The notes under the pieces are model-generated. The model made no database searches. It was given only the letters and a program-made list of their open reading frames with translations, and had not been told where the DNA came from. The translations under genes were made by a program, and so were the position numbers. Source: an uncultured Victivallis sp. (GTDB lineage Bacteria > Verrucomicrobiota > Lentisphaeria > Victivallales > Victivallaceae). Taken from it: a stretch of DNA of 57,733 nucleotides. The number at the start of each line of letters is the position of its first letter. The stretch's first letter is position 1. The stretch is taken from NCBI GenBank assembly GCA_944389935.1, contig CALXOE010000018.1, forward strand, positions 1 through 57,733, read 5' to 3'. Shown one piece after another: positions 1 through 12,617 of this stretch.

Positions 1-90
1 AATCCATTTTGCGCCTTCCCATGATCTGCTCCCGAATGACTGATTTGACTTAAAATAACTCGTCTGTCGGGAATTGGTAGCGTATATGGT

Positions 91-118
91 AAAAAACGGC
101 AACGATTGTTGCCGTTTT
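91..118 (-). terminator. Rho-independent terminator of the tRNA operon
   Basis: An 11-bp perfect stem (93-103 with 108-118, arm AAAACGGCAAC) closes a 4-base loop. On the minus strand it runs into a T tract. It lies just downstream of tRNA-Tyr, so it should end the tRNA transcript. Its symmetry would also let it work in the other direction. Bases 1-90 hold nothing else I can support. Confidence 0.8.
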
Positions 119-129
119 GAGCTTAAAAA

Positions 130-214
130 TGGTGGTGGGAGATGGATTCGAACCATCGAAAGCGGTGCTAGCAGATTTACAGTCTGCCCCCTTTGGCCAC
201 TCGGGAATCCCACC
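130..214 (-). tRNA. tRNA-Tyr (GTA)
   Basis: An 85-nt tRNA on the minus strand with a 7-bp acceptor stem (GGTGGGA at 214-208 pairing with 134-140). The anticodon GTA sits in an ACTGTAAAT context. There is a long class II variable arm, a GGTTCGAATCC T-arm, discriminator A and an encoded CCA tail at 130-132. It is the last gene of a Leu-Gly-Tyr cluster with almost no spacing. Confidence 0.96.
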
Positions 215-216
215 AG

Positions 217-290
217 TGGAGCGGGTAACGGGGGTCGAACCCGTATAACCAGCTTGGAAGGCTGGTGCACAGCCGTTATGCCATACCCGC
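217..290 (-). tRNA. tRNA-Gly (TCC)
   Basis: A 74-nt tRNA on the minus strand: acceptor GCGGGTA at 290-284 pairs with 221-227, anticodon loop CTTCCAA gives anticodon TCC, and the T-arm is GGGTTCGACCC. Discriminator T and CCA are encoded at 217-220. Only 2 bp separate it from tRNA-Tyr, so the two must be processed from one transcript. Confidence 0.96.
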
Positions 291-326
291 ATAACATCGA
301 CCCGGCCGTCGCCGAACCGAAAATAT

Positions 327-412
327 TGGTGCCGTCGGAGGGAGTTGAACCCTCACTCCGGTGAAGGAACTAGGACCTGAACCTAGCGCGTCTGCCATTC
401 CGCCACGACGGC
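327..412 (-). tRNA. tRNA-Leu (CAG)
   Basis: An 86-nt class II tRNA on the minus strand: acceptor GCCGTCG at 412-406 pairs with 331-337, the anticodon is CAG (context GGTTCAGGT), and it has a long variable arm and an encoded CCA at 327-329. It is the first gene of the cluster. A promoter lies about 57 bp upstream at 469-496. Confidence 0.96.
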
Positions 413-468
413 TTTTCCAATCAACTTCATCGAACTTTGCGCTCATCACGTCCCGCTCGATGTTGCCT

Positions 469-496
469 AATGTACACGCCTTTTTTCAAAATGCAA
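469..496 (-). promoter_or_regulatory. Promoter of the tRNA operon
   Basis: On the minus strand, TTGCAT (496-491), a 16-bp spacer, then TACATT (474-469). The pattern matches the TTGCAW/TATATT promoters seen elsewhere in the window. It is the only good candidate between recJ and tRNA-Leu. Confidence 0.5.
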
Positions 497-597
497 ACCC
501 CGTTTCATAGAAAAAATGAAAAAAAAATCATTTCCGCTTGGACATATCCCCTTTTCGGCGCTATTGTATAAAATGAATTCATTTTGGAAAGAGAAAC

Positions 598-2301
598 ATG
601 GGTGTAAAAAATTGGAAACTTGCCGGGAATAATCTGGACAGCACCATCGACGCGATTCAGCGAAAATACGCTCTGCCGCGCCTGATCGCACTCTTCTTTG
701 CTTCGCGCGGCATCGAAGACGTCCAGGATTTTCTGAATCCGCGCCTGTCAAACCTCAGCGATCCTTACCGCTTTCCCCGTATCCGGGACGCGGCAAAACG
801 ACTCTGGGAGGCCATCGCTCACAAGGAAACCATCCTGATCCACGGCGATTATGACACCGACGGCATCACCGCCAGTGCCCTCCTTGCGCTCGTGCTCAGG
901 CAGAATGGAGCGAATGTCCACTCGTTCATCCCCCACCGGTTCGATGATGGATACGGGTTCACCCCGGAGTCACTGCAGAAAGCCCTCGATACCTACGGCC
1001 CCGCCAGCGTCCTCGTCACCGTCGACTGCGGCATCACGAGCTGCGACGCCGTCAATGAAGCGGTACGCCGCGGCATCGATGTCATCGTTACCGACCATCA
1101 CGAGGCCGGTCCGCAGCTCCCGGACGCCATTGCGATCGTCAATCCGAAAGTCTATCCCGAACTCGAGGACCTGCAACTCCTCGCCGGCGCCGGTGCCGCA
1201 TTCAAACTCTCGCACGCTTTCATCAAGTATGGGCGTGAGAACAATCTCGGCGGATTCCAGACCCGACTCGAGGAGGTCCTCGACTACGTTGCCCTCGGCA
1301 CCGTCGCCGATATCGTTCCGCTGCTCGGGGAAAACCGGATCATGGTCAAGTACGGCATCGAAGCGCTCCGACGCCAGATCCGTCCCGGCGTCCGCGCTCT
1401 GATCGAGAGTTCCCGGCTGCGGTCTGAACTGACCCCTGCTGATATCACATTCCGCATGGCCCCGCGCATCAATGCCGCCGGCCGGGTCGGGGATGCGAAT
1501 GTCGCCCTGCAGCTCCTCGAATCCGAGCACATCGTCGAGGCATATCACTGCGCCTCTCAGCTCGAGACGTTCAATCGCATCCGGCAGGAGAAAGAGCAGG
1601 AGATCTATCAGGAGGCATGCGAGCAGATCGAACGCAATCTCGCATGGCAGAGCGAATACTCTCTGCTCGTCGCCGGACGTGACTGGCATCAGGGGGTGAT
1701 CGGAATCGTCGCCTCACGCCTCGCACGCGATTACAACCGCCCCACCATCGTCCTGACCATTCAGGGAGATGTCGCCTACGGGTCGGGCCGCAGCGTCGCG
1801 TGTTTGAATCTCGTGGAAGTGCTCAGCCATACCGCCGGTCTGCTCGATCGGTACGGCGGCCACCCGATGGCGGTCGGCATCGGCCTCAAGGCAGACCGGA
1901 TCGCCGACTTCTTCGAGGCGATGGACCGCGAGGTGCGTAAACAGATCTCCACAGCTGATCTCGAGGATTTTATCCGCTATGACGGAGAAGCACAGCTTCA
2001 TGAACTCACACCGGAATTTTTCCGCTATCTGGCGATGCTTTCTCCGTTCGGCCACAGCAACGTCAAACCGATCTACCGGTTCAACGAGGTGCAGGTCGTT
2101 CGCTGCTCGACGGTCGGAGGATCTCACACGCGCGGGATTGTTCGCAGCCGGACCGGGCAGAGCGATTTTATCGCGTTCAACCGTCACTGTTCTCAGTTCC
2201 ACGGGAAGACGCTCGATATTCTTGCCACGCCGCAGATGAATGTCCATCAAGGAGTTGAGACTCCTCAGCTGAACATTATCGACATCCGGGACGTCTACTG
2301 A
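598..2301 (+). CDS. recJ: Single-stranded-DNA-specific exonuclease RecJ
   Basis: 567 aa, the normal RecJ length. RecJ degrades single-stranded DNA 5' to 3' in the cytoplasm during recombinational, mismatch and base-excision repair. The DHH phosphoesterase core is clear: HGDYDTDG (82-89), DCGI (143-146) and TDHHEAG (165-171) supply the metal-binding aspartates and histidines. The DHHA1 half has the glycine-rich GGHPMAVG motif, followed by the OB-fold tail. The ATG follows GGAAAGAG by a suitable gap. A weak upstream promoter is TTGGAC (538-543), 18 bp, TATTGT (562-567). The last 7 bp overlap the end of the convergent AraC gene, so there is no terminator between them. Confidence 0.95.
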   Translation: MGVKNWKLAGNNLDSTIDAIQRKYALPRLIALFFASRGIEDVQDFLNPRLSNLSDPYRFPRIRDAAKRLWEAIAHKETILIHGDYDTDGITASALLALVLRQNGANVHSFIPHRFDDGYGFTPESLQKALDTYGPASVLVTVDCGITSCDAVNEAVRRGIDVIVTDHHEAGPQLPDAIAIVNPKVYPELEDLQLLAGAGAAFKLSHAFIKYGRENNLGGFQTRLEEVLDYVALGTVADIVPLLGENRIMVKYGIEALRRQIRPGVRALIESSRLRSELTPADITFRMAPRINAAGRVGDANVALQLLESEHIVEAYHCASQLETFNRIRQEKEQEIYQEACEQIERNLAWQSEYSLLVAGRDWHQGVIGIVASRLARDYNRPTIVLTIQGDVAYGSGRSVACLNLVEVLSHTAGLLDRYGGHPMAVGIGLKADRIADFFEAMDREVRKQISTADLEDFIRYDGEAQLHELTPEFFRYLAMLSPFGHSNVKPIYRFNEVQVVRCSTVGGSHTRGIVRSRTGQSDFIAFNRHCSQFHGKTLDILATPQMNVHQGVETPQLNIIDIRDVY

Positions 2302-3155
2302 ATATCGCCCCCGGGCGGGGATTTGCGGCAGGCGCCGGGCGGGAGTCCGGCGCGCCGCCGGAACATGCGGGAGAACTGCAGCGGATCCGGATAGCCGCAC
2401 CGGGCGCCGATCTCCTTGATGCTCAGACTGCTGTCGCGCAGCAGATGGCGGGCCAGCTCGATCCGCGCGTCGATCAGACAGCGGATCGGTGCCGTTCCGA
2501 AGTATTTCCGGAATCGAGCCGCGAATGCCGGTTTCGACAGGTTCATGCGGGCAGCGAGTGTTTCGAGGTCCCACTGCCGTTCCGGTGTTGAGACGATGCT
2601 CCGCCGCAGTTCGAGCCACGGTTCCGGGATGCGCCGCTCTGTGCCGCCGCCTGTTCTCCGGGCGATCTCCAGAAACAGGGACCCCAGGTGATTGTGCAGC
2701 AGCCGCGCGTCGGGCGGAAATTCTCCCGTGATCTCCCGGTACACGAGCGCCAGATAGGATTCAAACAGCCGAAAGTCGTGCCATTCCAGGCAGAACTCCT
2801 CCTCCAATCCGGCCGAGGCAAGGAGAGGCGATATCTCACTGCCGTGGAAGTGAATCCAGCTGTGAAGCCAGGTTTCCCCCGGATTGCCGTACCAGTGTCC
2901 GGCTCCCTCGCGCCAGAGTTTCAGGACCGGACCGCGGGTCATTGATTCCGTCGAGCCGAGCCGCAGCCGGACCGGACTGTAAAACAGCATCAGCAAGCGG
3001 TCGCCCGTGCCGCCGGGACGGTTCACCAGGCACGGCGGCATCTCCTCGCGGACTGCGCATCCCGAGACGATCACGGGGCCGCGCCGCGGCGGATTTTCCT
3101 GGTGCAGAATGCGGAAATTCATTGTTTCTGCCATTCTTTCAATCGTTTTTGCCAT
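2295..3155 (-). CDS. AraC-family transcriptional regulator
   Basis: About 286 aa if translation begins at the ATG at 3155 (MAKTIER). That start fits the promoter TATATT box at 3181-3186; a longer frame to 3287 would cross the promoter. The N-terminal half is a cupin-like sensor. The C-terminal 100 residues form the double helix-turn-helix of AraC proteins (LETLAARMNLSKPAFAARF, then IKEIGARCGYPDPLQFSRMF). It is divergent from the GH172 gene 73 bp away, so it probably activates that gene in response to a sugar. The effector cannot be read from sequence. Confidence 0.88.
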   Translation of the reverse strand: MAKTIERMAETMNFRILHQENPPRRGPVIVSGCAVREEMPPCLVNRPGGTGDRLLMLFYSPVRLRLGSTESMTRGPVLKLWREGAGHWYGNPGETWLHSWIHFHGSEISPLLASAGLEEEFCLEWHDFRLFESYLALVYREITGEFPPDARLLHNHLGSLFLEIARRTGGGTERRIPEPWLELRRSIVSTPERQWDLETLAARMNLSKPAFAARFRKYFGTAPIRCLIDARIELARHLLRDSSLSIKEIGARCGYPDPLQFSRMFRRRAGLPPGACRKSPPGGDIQ

Positions 3156-3177
3156 ATGAGACCGCTCATTTCTGTGG

Positions 3178-3209
3178 TATAATATAACCGTTCCCATCGG
3201 AAATGCCAA
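3178..3209. promoter_or_regulatory. Overlapping divergent promoters, AraC gene / GH172 gene
   Basis: Minus strand: TTGGCA (3209-3204), 17 bp, TATATT (3186-3181) for the AraC gene. Plus strand: a perfect TATAAT (3178-3183) for the GH172 gene with no recognisable -35 at the right distance. The two -10 boxes overlap. A good -10 without a -35 is what an activator-dependent promoter would look like. Confidence 0.55.
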
Positions 3210-3228
3210 TTTAACCAGGAGGTCTTCC

Positions 3229-4308
3229 ATGTTCGGCACATTCGATTCTCTGATGAACTTCTCGAACGCCCGCACCCGCGTGATCACGGCGGAAAACGTC
3301 TACGGCGAACCCGGCCGGGGCGGCATGGCCGAGGTCAGCGACATCCCGCAGCCCGAGGTGGCCCGGATCGGCCAGCTCTGGGAAAACAACCGGTGCGCCC
3401 GCGAACTCGGGCAGAAGTGGAAAGTGCGTCCCTGCATCACACTCGCGCCGGGATCGGTCAACACGCTGATGGACGTCGATGGTCCCGGCTGCATCCGGCA
3501 TATCTGGATCACCGTCAACGGAAAATACCTGCGCGATCTGGTGCTGCGCATGTACTGGAATGGGGAAAGTGTTCCGAGCGTGGAAGTTCCGGTCGGTGAC
3601 TTCTTCTGCAACGCCTGCAAACATACGACCGAAGTCCGGGCGATTCCGATCAGCGTCAATCCGACCAACGGCATGAACTGCTATTTCCCGATGCCGTTTG
3701 CAACCCATGCGAGGATCACGATTGAAAATCTTGCGGAAGAAGAGGTTAAGGGGGTCTACTATGCGATCAGCTTCGAGGAGCTCGACGCCCCGGTCGGCGA
3801 CTGTTGTTTTCATGCGCGTTTCAACCGGACGAATCCGCTCGTCTACGGTGACGATTATGTGATTCTCGACGGCGTCGAGGGGAGGGGGAACTTTGCCGGA
3901 TGTTATCTCACCTGGCAGCAGAACAACGACGGCTGGTGGGGTGAGGGCGAGGTCAAGATGTTCATCGACGGGGATACGGAGTTCCCGACCGTCTGCGGCA
4001 CCGGAACGGAGGATTACTTCGGCGGCGCATGGTGTTTCCAAAAGACGTTCAGTTCCCCGTTCCTCGGATATCCGTTCGGGGGCGAGAACCGGACCGGCGC
4101 GCGTCACAGCCTTTACCGGTTTCATCTGCTCGATCCGGTCCGCTTCCGTGAAAAGCTGAAAGTCACGATCCAGGCGATCGGCTGGCGTTCGGACGGCCGC
4201 TATCTGCCGTTGCAGGATGACATCTCATCGGTTGCGTATTTCTACCAGAGTGAGCCGCACAAGCCGTTCCCGGCGCTGCCGGACCGTAACGGGCTTGAGA
4301 TTATTTAA
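3229..4308 (+). CDS. DUF2961 / GH172-family glycoside hydrolase
   Basis: 359 aa. The family (DUF2961, CAZy GH172) acts on fructofuranosides or arabinofuranosides and assembles into oligomers. The signature GTGTEDYFGG with Glu261 is present, and Glu286 in GGENRTG is a second conserved-looking acid. I cannot assign nucleophile and acid/base from sequence alone. There is no signal peptide, so it should be cytoplasmic and act on an imported oligosaccharide. AGGAGG lies 6 bp before the ATG. The gene stands alone between its AraC regulator and a bidirectional terminator. The exact sugar is unknown. Confidence 0.85.
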   Translation: MFGTFDSLMNFSNARTRVITAENVYGEPGRGGMAEVSDIPQPEVARIGQLWENNRCARELGQKWKVRPCITLAPGSVNTLMDVDGPGCIRHIWITVNGKYLRDLVLRMYWNGESVPSVEVPVGDFFCNACKHTTEVRAIPISVNPTNGMNCYFPMPFATHARITIENLAEEEVKGVYYAISFEELDAPVGDCCFHARFNRTNPLVYGDDYVILDGVEGRGNFAGCYLTWQQNNDGWWGEGEVKMFIDGDTEFPTVCGTGTEDYFGGAWCFQKTFSSPFLGYPFGGENRTGARHSLYRFHLLDPVRFREKLKVTIQAIGWRSDGRYLPLQDDISSVAYFYQSEPHKPFPALPDRNGLEII

Positions 4309-4357
4309 ATATTTTTATGGGAATGAGTTAATCTGTCGCTGATGTGAAGTCGGTGAT

Positions 4358-4401
4358 AAAAAAGAGTGCGGGAAAGATGGTATCTCCCCCGCACTCTTTT
4401 T
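4358..4401. terminator. Bidirectional terminator between GH172 and lacZ
   Basis: A perfect stem (arm AAAAAGAGTGCGGG at 4359-4372, partner CCCGCACTCTTTTT at 4388-4401) has A and T tracts at its two ends. It therefore serves both the plus-strand GH172 gene and the minus-strand lacZ gene, whose stop codon is at 4405. Confidence 0.88.
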
Positions 4402-4404
4402 CAT

Positions 4405-7596
<3,192 letters not shown>

Positions 7597-7660
7597 TTAA
7601 GATAACACGCTTTTCGAGGAATGAAAGCAAAACAGGATACGATCTTTGGGGAAGTTGAAT

Positions 7661-8494
7661 ATGTTTTCCGGTAATTTTCCAGCGCCATTCACGATTTACC
7701 GTTCTGTCGGGGTGGCCGGCGAGCGGATCGGCATCGGCGTGATCGATAAGTCCGGTATCACGGCGGACTACGTAAATCGCGCGCATCCGGAGTATGTGAT
7801 CGTGCTCCTGCTGCGCGGGCGCGGCGTCTACCGTACCTGCGGAGGCGAGTCGTATGCGTTGTCGGCAGGATCGGTGTTTCAGCGTTTCCGCGGGGTGCCG
7901 CATACGACGGAGATCGACCCGGCGAGCAGCTATCTGGAGTGTTTTCTGGAACTTGGAGCGTCGGTTGCGAATCTCCTTGCCGGATACGGCGTTGCCGATC
8001 CCGCGAAACCGGTGCTCAAAACCGCCGTGACCGCCGTTCTTGCGGAACGTTTTTCGGAATTGAGTGACAGTTTCCGCACTGCATCGGACTCCGAACTGCT
8101 GTGCCGGATTCCCGATGTTGTGGCGCTCGCATGGAGCTGCCTCTGCGGCGGCATGCGGCCGCAGGACCGCGCCGGAGAGTCGCGCCGGGAGCTGATTGCG
8201 GCCGCGTGCGAATTTCTCGGCCGGGATTTCCGGAAAACCGCTGATCTTGCCGAATTCTGCCGCCGCCGGGGATGCGGTTATGAGAATTTCCGCAAGCTGT
8301 TCCGGGCGGAGCTCGGAATCTCCCCGCACCGTTACCGGATCCGCAGACGGCTTGATGCGGCGTGTGCATTGCTTCTCCGGCCGGAGTTGACCATTTCCGA
8401 GATTTCGGATATGCTCGGATATGCTTCCCCCTATGAATTTTCCGCGCAGTTCAAACGTTATATGGGGTGCCCCCCGTCCGGCTACCGGCAGTGA
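7661..8494 (+). CDS. AraC-family transcriptional regulator (cupin sensor)
   Basis: About 277 aa from the ATG at 7661; an in-frame TTG at 7646 is possible but less likely. Residues up to about 160 resemble the AraC-binding cupin. The last 100 residues are the AraC double helix-turn-helix (TADLAEFCRRRGCGYENF, then ISEISDMLGYASPYEFSAQF). It is divergent from lacZ across 109 bp and lies 64 bp upstream of the URO-D-like gene on the same strand. It probably controls both, as a sugar-responsive activator. No clear sigma-70 promoter was found in the shared gap. Confidence 0.88.
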   Translation: MFSGNFPAPFTIYRSVGVAGERIGIGVIDKSGITADYVNRAHPEYVIVLLLRGRGVYRTCGGESYALSAGSVFQRFRGVPHTTEIDPASSYLECFLELGASVANLLAGYGVADPAKPVLKTAVTAVLAERFSELSDSFRTASDSELLCRIPDVVALAWSCLCGGMRPQDRAGESRRELIAAACEFLGRDFRKTADLAEFCRRRGCGYENFRKLFRAELGISPHRYRIRRRLDAACALLLRPELTISEISDMLGYASPYEFSAQFKRYMGCPPSGYRQ

Positions 8495-8558
8495 TCGACG
8501 GATCTGCGGGACACGGAAACTTGTCGAAATACCATTTGTTTGCAGAACTGGAGACACG

Positions 8559-9626
8559 ATGAGAAAAGTGGAAGAGTTTGACTGGAAGAGCGTCGCCGCC
8601 CGCTGGGAGGCCTGGCATCGCGGAGAGAGCAGGGGGCCGGTGTTCCAGGTCCCGGTCGCGCCGCCCGCGGGGAGCGTGAAGCGGCCGCACCACTATCTTT
8701 CGCAATATGATTTTTCGATTCCGGCGTCGGAGATTCTCGATGAGATCGAGAATTATCTCGCGCACTGCACCTATGTTGCGGAGTCGTATCCGTCGGTATG
8801 GCTCAATTTCGGCCCGGGCGTGCTGGCCGCGATGATCGGCGGAGAGGCGCACAACGGCATCGACACCGTCTGGTTCACGCCGGGGAAGTGGAGCGGCATG
8901 ACGCCGGACCGGATTCGTCCGCGCCTCGAGCGGGATTCGCCGTGGTTCCGCCGGATCGAGGAGTTTCTCTTCGCGGCGCGGGAGCGGCACGGGAGATTTC
9001 ACATCGGCTGTACCGACCTCGGGGGAACGCTCGACGTGGTCAGTTCGCTGATTCCGGGCGAGGAGCTCCTTTATGCGCTGTACGACTGTCCGCAGGAGGT
9101 CCGGCGCATCTCGGAGGAGGTGCAGCAGGCGTGGTTCGAGGCGTTCGACTGTTTCAGCGGGATTCTGCCGGAGAATCACGGGTACAGCGCCTGGGACGGG
9201 GTGTTTTCGACCCAGCCTTACTACATGCTGCAGTGTGACTTCTGTTATATGATCTCACCGGAGATGTTCGGGCAGTTCGTGCTGCCGGACCTGCGCCGGA
9301 GCTGCCGCCGGATCGCGCGCAGTTTCTACCATCTTGACGGGAAAGGGGAGTTGCCGCATCTGCCGCAGATTCTGAAGATCGAGGAGCTTGAGGGGGTTCA
9401 ATGGGTCTGCGGCGCCGGGGGCGGCGAGTTGCTCGACTGGGTCGACGTCTACCGGCAGATCGCCGCGGCGGGGAAGAAGATCTGGATCTCTCCCGGCGGG
9501 AACTTCGAGGCGGCCGCGCAGCTGATCGACGAGATCGGAAAGCCGGAGCTCTTTGTGATTTCCGGCTCGGTCCCCGCGGAGCGGGAGGAGGATCTGCGCA
9601 GCTTCGCCGCTTCGTTCCGGCGCTGA
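8559..9626 (+). CDS. Uroporphyrinogen-decarboxylase-like protein
   Basis: 355 aa. The overall pattern resembles the URO-D/MtaA/CmuA superfamily, whose members are haem-pathway decarboxylases or corrinoid methyltransferases: Trp/Tyr-rich N-terminus, HIGCTDLGGTLDVVSSL in the middle, and a barrel ending in ISPGGNFE and LFVISGSVPAE. It is not a haem-pathway HemE by context, because it sits behind an AraC regulator and opposite lacZ. Many gut anaerobes carry such paralogues of unknown role next to sugar genes. The ATG follows CTGGAGACACG. It has no signal peptide. Confidence 0.65.
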   Translation: MRKVEEFDWKSVAARWEAWHRGESRGPVFQVPVAPPAGSVKRPHHYLSQYDFSIPASEILDEIENYLAHCTYVAESYPSVWLNFGPGVLAAMIGGEAHNGIDTVWFTPGKWSGMTPDRIRPRLERDSPWFRRIEEFLFAARERHGRFHIGCTDLGGTLDVVSSLIPGEELLYALYDCPQEVRRISEEVQQAWFEAFDCFSGILPENHGYSAWDGVFSTQPYYMLQCDFCYMISPEMFGQFVLPDLRRSCRRIARSFYHLDGKGELPHLPQILKIEELEGVQWVCGAGGGELLDWVDVYRQIAAAGKKIWISPGGNFEAAAQLIDEIGKPELFVISGSVPAEREEDLRSFAASFRR

Positions 9627-9709
9627 ATCCCGCGGTTTTTTTGCGGTTTGCGATATACTTTTTTCGATTTTGCACTATATTATAAAGATCGAGGAAAGGA
9701 TCGCAACGT

Positions 9710-12580
9710 ATGTTCGAAAAAATCGAAATCCGCGGTGCGTCGCAGCATAATCTGAAGAATGTCGATGTGACGATTCCGCGCAATGAACTGGTCGTCATCA
9801 CCGGGCTCTCCGGTTCCGGGAAATCGTCACTTGCATTTGATACACTCTACGCCGAGGGGCAGCGGCGCTATGTCGAGAGTCTCTCGGCTTATGCGCGGCA
9901 GTTCCTCGACCGCATGCAGAAGCCGAAAGTTGAGCACATTGCCGGTCTTTCGCCCGCCATCGCGATCGAGCAGCGCACCGCCGGAGGAACGCCGCGTTCA
10001 ACCGTCGCGACCGTGACCGAGATCTACGACTATCTTCGGCTGCTCTATGCGCATGTCGGGATTCCGCATTGCCCGAAGTGCGGGAGGGTTCTCGCTTCGC
10101 AATCTGCCGAAGCCATTGCCGGACAACTTCTTGCGCTGCGCCCAGGAAACCGGATGATGATTCTCGCTCCGTTCGTGAGCGGCCGGAAAGGGGAACACCG
10201 CGATGTGCTCGAGAAGATCCGCTCCGCCGGATTCGTCCGGGTCAGAATCGATGGAAAAATCGTGGAAATCGATGATCCGGAAGAGGTTCCGTCTCTTGAG
10301 AAAAACCTTCGCCACACGATTGAAGCGGTGGTCGACCGGCTGATCACCGGAAAGGCCGACCGTTCGCGGCTTACCGATTCCGTTGAACTGGCGCTGCGCC
10401 ACGGGAACGGCACGCTGACCGTTCTGCTCGAAGCTCCGCGGGACGGGGAAGCGCCGGAGTTCGCCGAGGAGTCGTTCAGCGAGAATCTCGCCTGTGTTCA
10501 CTGCGGCATTTCGTGCGGGGAGCTGCTGCCGCGGAACTTCTCGTTCAACTCGCCTTACGGGGCGTGCCCGCACTGCAACGGGCTGGGGATTCAACAGGTG
10601 ATGGATCCGCTCAAAGTGATTCCCGATCCGTCGCTCTCGATCAAGAACGGGGCGATTCCGGGGTGGCGGCGCGGCCCGCGGCATTTGATCATCTACTATA
10701 ACCTGCTGCTGCGCAAGCTCGCCGAGTGGTTGAACGAGCCCGCGATGCTGACGACGCCGTTCCGTGACCTGCCGGAGAAAGTCCGCCATGTCATTCTCTA
10801 CGGCAGCGGGCAGGATCCGCTCGAATTCGACTACTGGATGCACGGTCGCAAGTTCCACTGGAGCAAGCCGTTCGAGGGGGTGCTCGAGAATCTGCGCCGC
10901 CGCATGGAGGAGACGGAATCCGATTCCGTACGGGAGCGCCTCAGCGAATATCTGAGTCCGCGCGAGTGTCCCGTGTGCCACGGGGCGCGACTCAATCCGG
11001 TGAGTCTGGCCGTGACGGTCGGCGGTCTCGGGCTGCACGAGTTCAATGCGCTTTCGGTCGAAGCCGCGCGCGATTTCGTGACGAATCTGAAACTCGAGGG
11101 AGAGCATGCTGCGATCGCGGGTGATATCCTCAAGGAGATCCGGAGCCGTCTGACCTTTCTCTCGGACGTCGGGCTCAACTATCTGACGCTGAACCGGGTA
11201 TCGAGCACGCTCTCGGGCGGGGAAGCGCAGCGGATCCGGCTTGCGACGCAGCTCGGATGCGGATTGGTCGGGGTGCTTTACATCCTCGACGAGCCGTCGA
11301 TCGGGCTTCATCAGCGCGACAACGACCGATTGCTCGATACGCTTGAAAAACTGCGCGACATCGGCAACACGGTGCTCGTGGTTGAACACGATCTCGACAC
11401 GATCCGGCGGGCCGATTACGTGCTCGACCTCGGGCCGGGGGCGGGGGTGCACGGCGGCGAACTCGTCGCCTGCGGTCGGCCGGAGAAGATTCCGTCTTTC
11501 CCGCGCTCGCTGACCGGGGACTTCCTGGCGGGACGCCGCTCCATCGCAGTTCCGGAGACACGCAACAAAGGAAATGGCAAGAAGTTGCGTATCGTTGGAG
11601 CCGCGCTCAACAATCTGAAGAAAATCGACGTGGAGATCCCGCTCGGAACGTTCACCTGCGTGACCGGCGTCTCGGGGTCGGGGAAGAGTTCGCTCATCAA
11701 CGGGATTCTCGTGCGGGCACTGAATGCGCATCAGGGGATTCAGGATCTTCCGCCCGGGAAACATGCGGCGATCGAGGGGCTGGAATATGTGGACAAGGCG
11801 ATCGTGATCGACCAGAGCCCGATCGGCCGCACGCCGCGCTCGAATCCGGCGACCTACACCGAGGCATTCGGTGCGATCCGCAAGCTCTTCTCCGAACTGC
11901 CGGAGTCGAAAGTGCGCGGCTACGGGCCGGGCCGGTTCAGTTTCAACGTGAAAGGCGGGCGCTGCGAAGAGTGCCGCGGCGACGGCATCAAGAAGATCGA
12001 GATGCAGTTTCTCTCGGACGTTTACGTCGAGTGTTCCGCCTGCGGCGGGCGGCGGTTCAACCAGGAGACGCTCGGCGTCCACTACAAGAAGAAGAACATC
12101 GCCGATGTTCTTGATATGACGGTGAATCAGGCGGTGGAATTCTTCAGCGCGGTTCCGTCTCTCGCGCGCAAATTCAAGACGCTGCAGGAGGTCGGACTCG
12201 GCTACATCACGCTCGGACAGCCCGCGACGACGCTCTCGGGCGGAGAGGCGCAGCGGGTTAAACTCGCTGCGGAACTTGCACGGATTCCACGCGGCCATAC
12301 GGTCTACATCCTCGACGAACCGACCACGGGGCTGCATCTCGCGGACATCGATCAACTGCTCAAGGTGCTCTGCCGTCTGCGCGACATGGGCAACACCGTC
12401 ATCGTGATCGAGCATAATCTCGACGTGATCAAAACGGCGGACCACATCATCGACATGGGACCGGAGGGAGGAGACCATGGCGGGCGGGTCATCGCCAGCG
12501 GTACGCCGGAGGAGGTCGCGAGGGTAAAACGCTCTCACACCGGGCGGTATCTGAAGCCTTACCTCGGAATCGGGAAGTGA
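9710..12580 (+). CDS. uvrA: Excinuclease ABC subunit A (UvrA)
   Basis: 956 aa, a standard UvrA length. UvrA recognises bulky DNA lesions and loads UvrB in nucleotide excision repair. Two ABC ATPase modules are complete: Walker A GLSGSGKSS (about 31-39) and GVSGSGKSS (about 653), with signatures LSGGEAQRI (about 500) and LSGGEAQRV (about 841). Zinc-binding cysteine pairs occur in the first insertion (CVHCG ... CPHC) and in the second (CEECRGDG ... CSACGG). The start follows GAGGAAAGGA. A TATATT box lies at 9676-9681, but no convincing -35 or LexA box was seen. Confidence 0.98.
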   Translation: MFEKIEIRGASQHNLKNVDVTIPRNELVVITGLSGSGKSSLAFDTLYAEGQRRYVESLSAYARQFLDRMQKPKVEHIAGLSPAIAIEQRTAGGTPRSTVATVTEIYDYLRLLYAHVGIPHCPKCGRVLASQSAEAIAGQLLALRPGNRMMILAPFVSGRKGEHRDVLEKIRSAGFVRVRIDGKIVEIDDPEEVPSLEKNLRHTIEAVVDRLITGKADRSRLTDSVELALRHGNGTLTVLLEAPRDGEAPEFAEESFSENLACVHCGISCGELLPRNFSFNSPYGACPHCNGLGIQQVMDPLKVIPDPSLSIKNGAIPGWRRGPRHLIIYYNLLLRKLAEWLNEPAMLTTPFRDLPEKVRHVILYGSGQDPLEFDYWMHGRKFHWSKPFEGVLENLRRRMEETESDSVRERLSEYLSPRECPVCHGARLNPVSLAVTVGGLGLHEFNALSVEAARDFVTNLKLEGEHAAIAGDILKEIRSRLTFLSDVGLNYLTLNRVSSTLSGGEAQRIRLATQLGCGLVGVLYILDEPSIGLHQRDNDRLLDTLEKLRDIGNTVLVVEHDLDTIRRADYVLDLGPGAGVHGGELVACGRPEKIPSFPRSLTGDFLAGRRSIAVPETRNKGNGKKLRIVGAALNNLKKIDVEIPLGTFTCVTGVSGSGKSSLINGILVRALNAHQGIQDLPPGKHAAIEGLEYVDKAIVIDQSPIGRTPRSNPATYTEAFGAIRKLFSELPESKVRGYGPGRFSFNVKGGRCEECRGDGIKKIEMQFLSDVYVECSACGGRRFNQETLGVHYKKKNIADVLDMTVNQAVEFFSAVPSLARKFKTLQEVGLGYITLGQPATTLSGGEAQRVKLAAELARIPRGHTVYILDEPTTGLHLADIDQLLKVLCRLRDMGNTVIVIEHNLDVIKTADHIIDMGPEGGDHGGRVIASGTPEEVARVKRSHTGRYLKPYLGIGK

Positions 12581-12617
12581 TTCTGCGTTTTTTTCGGGGT
12601 GTCGGCCGGGAGACGGC

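Noticed and set aside
50..292. Short open frames across the tRNA genes
   Set aside because: They read through tRNA-Tyr and tRNA-Gly and have no ribosome site.
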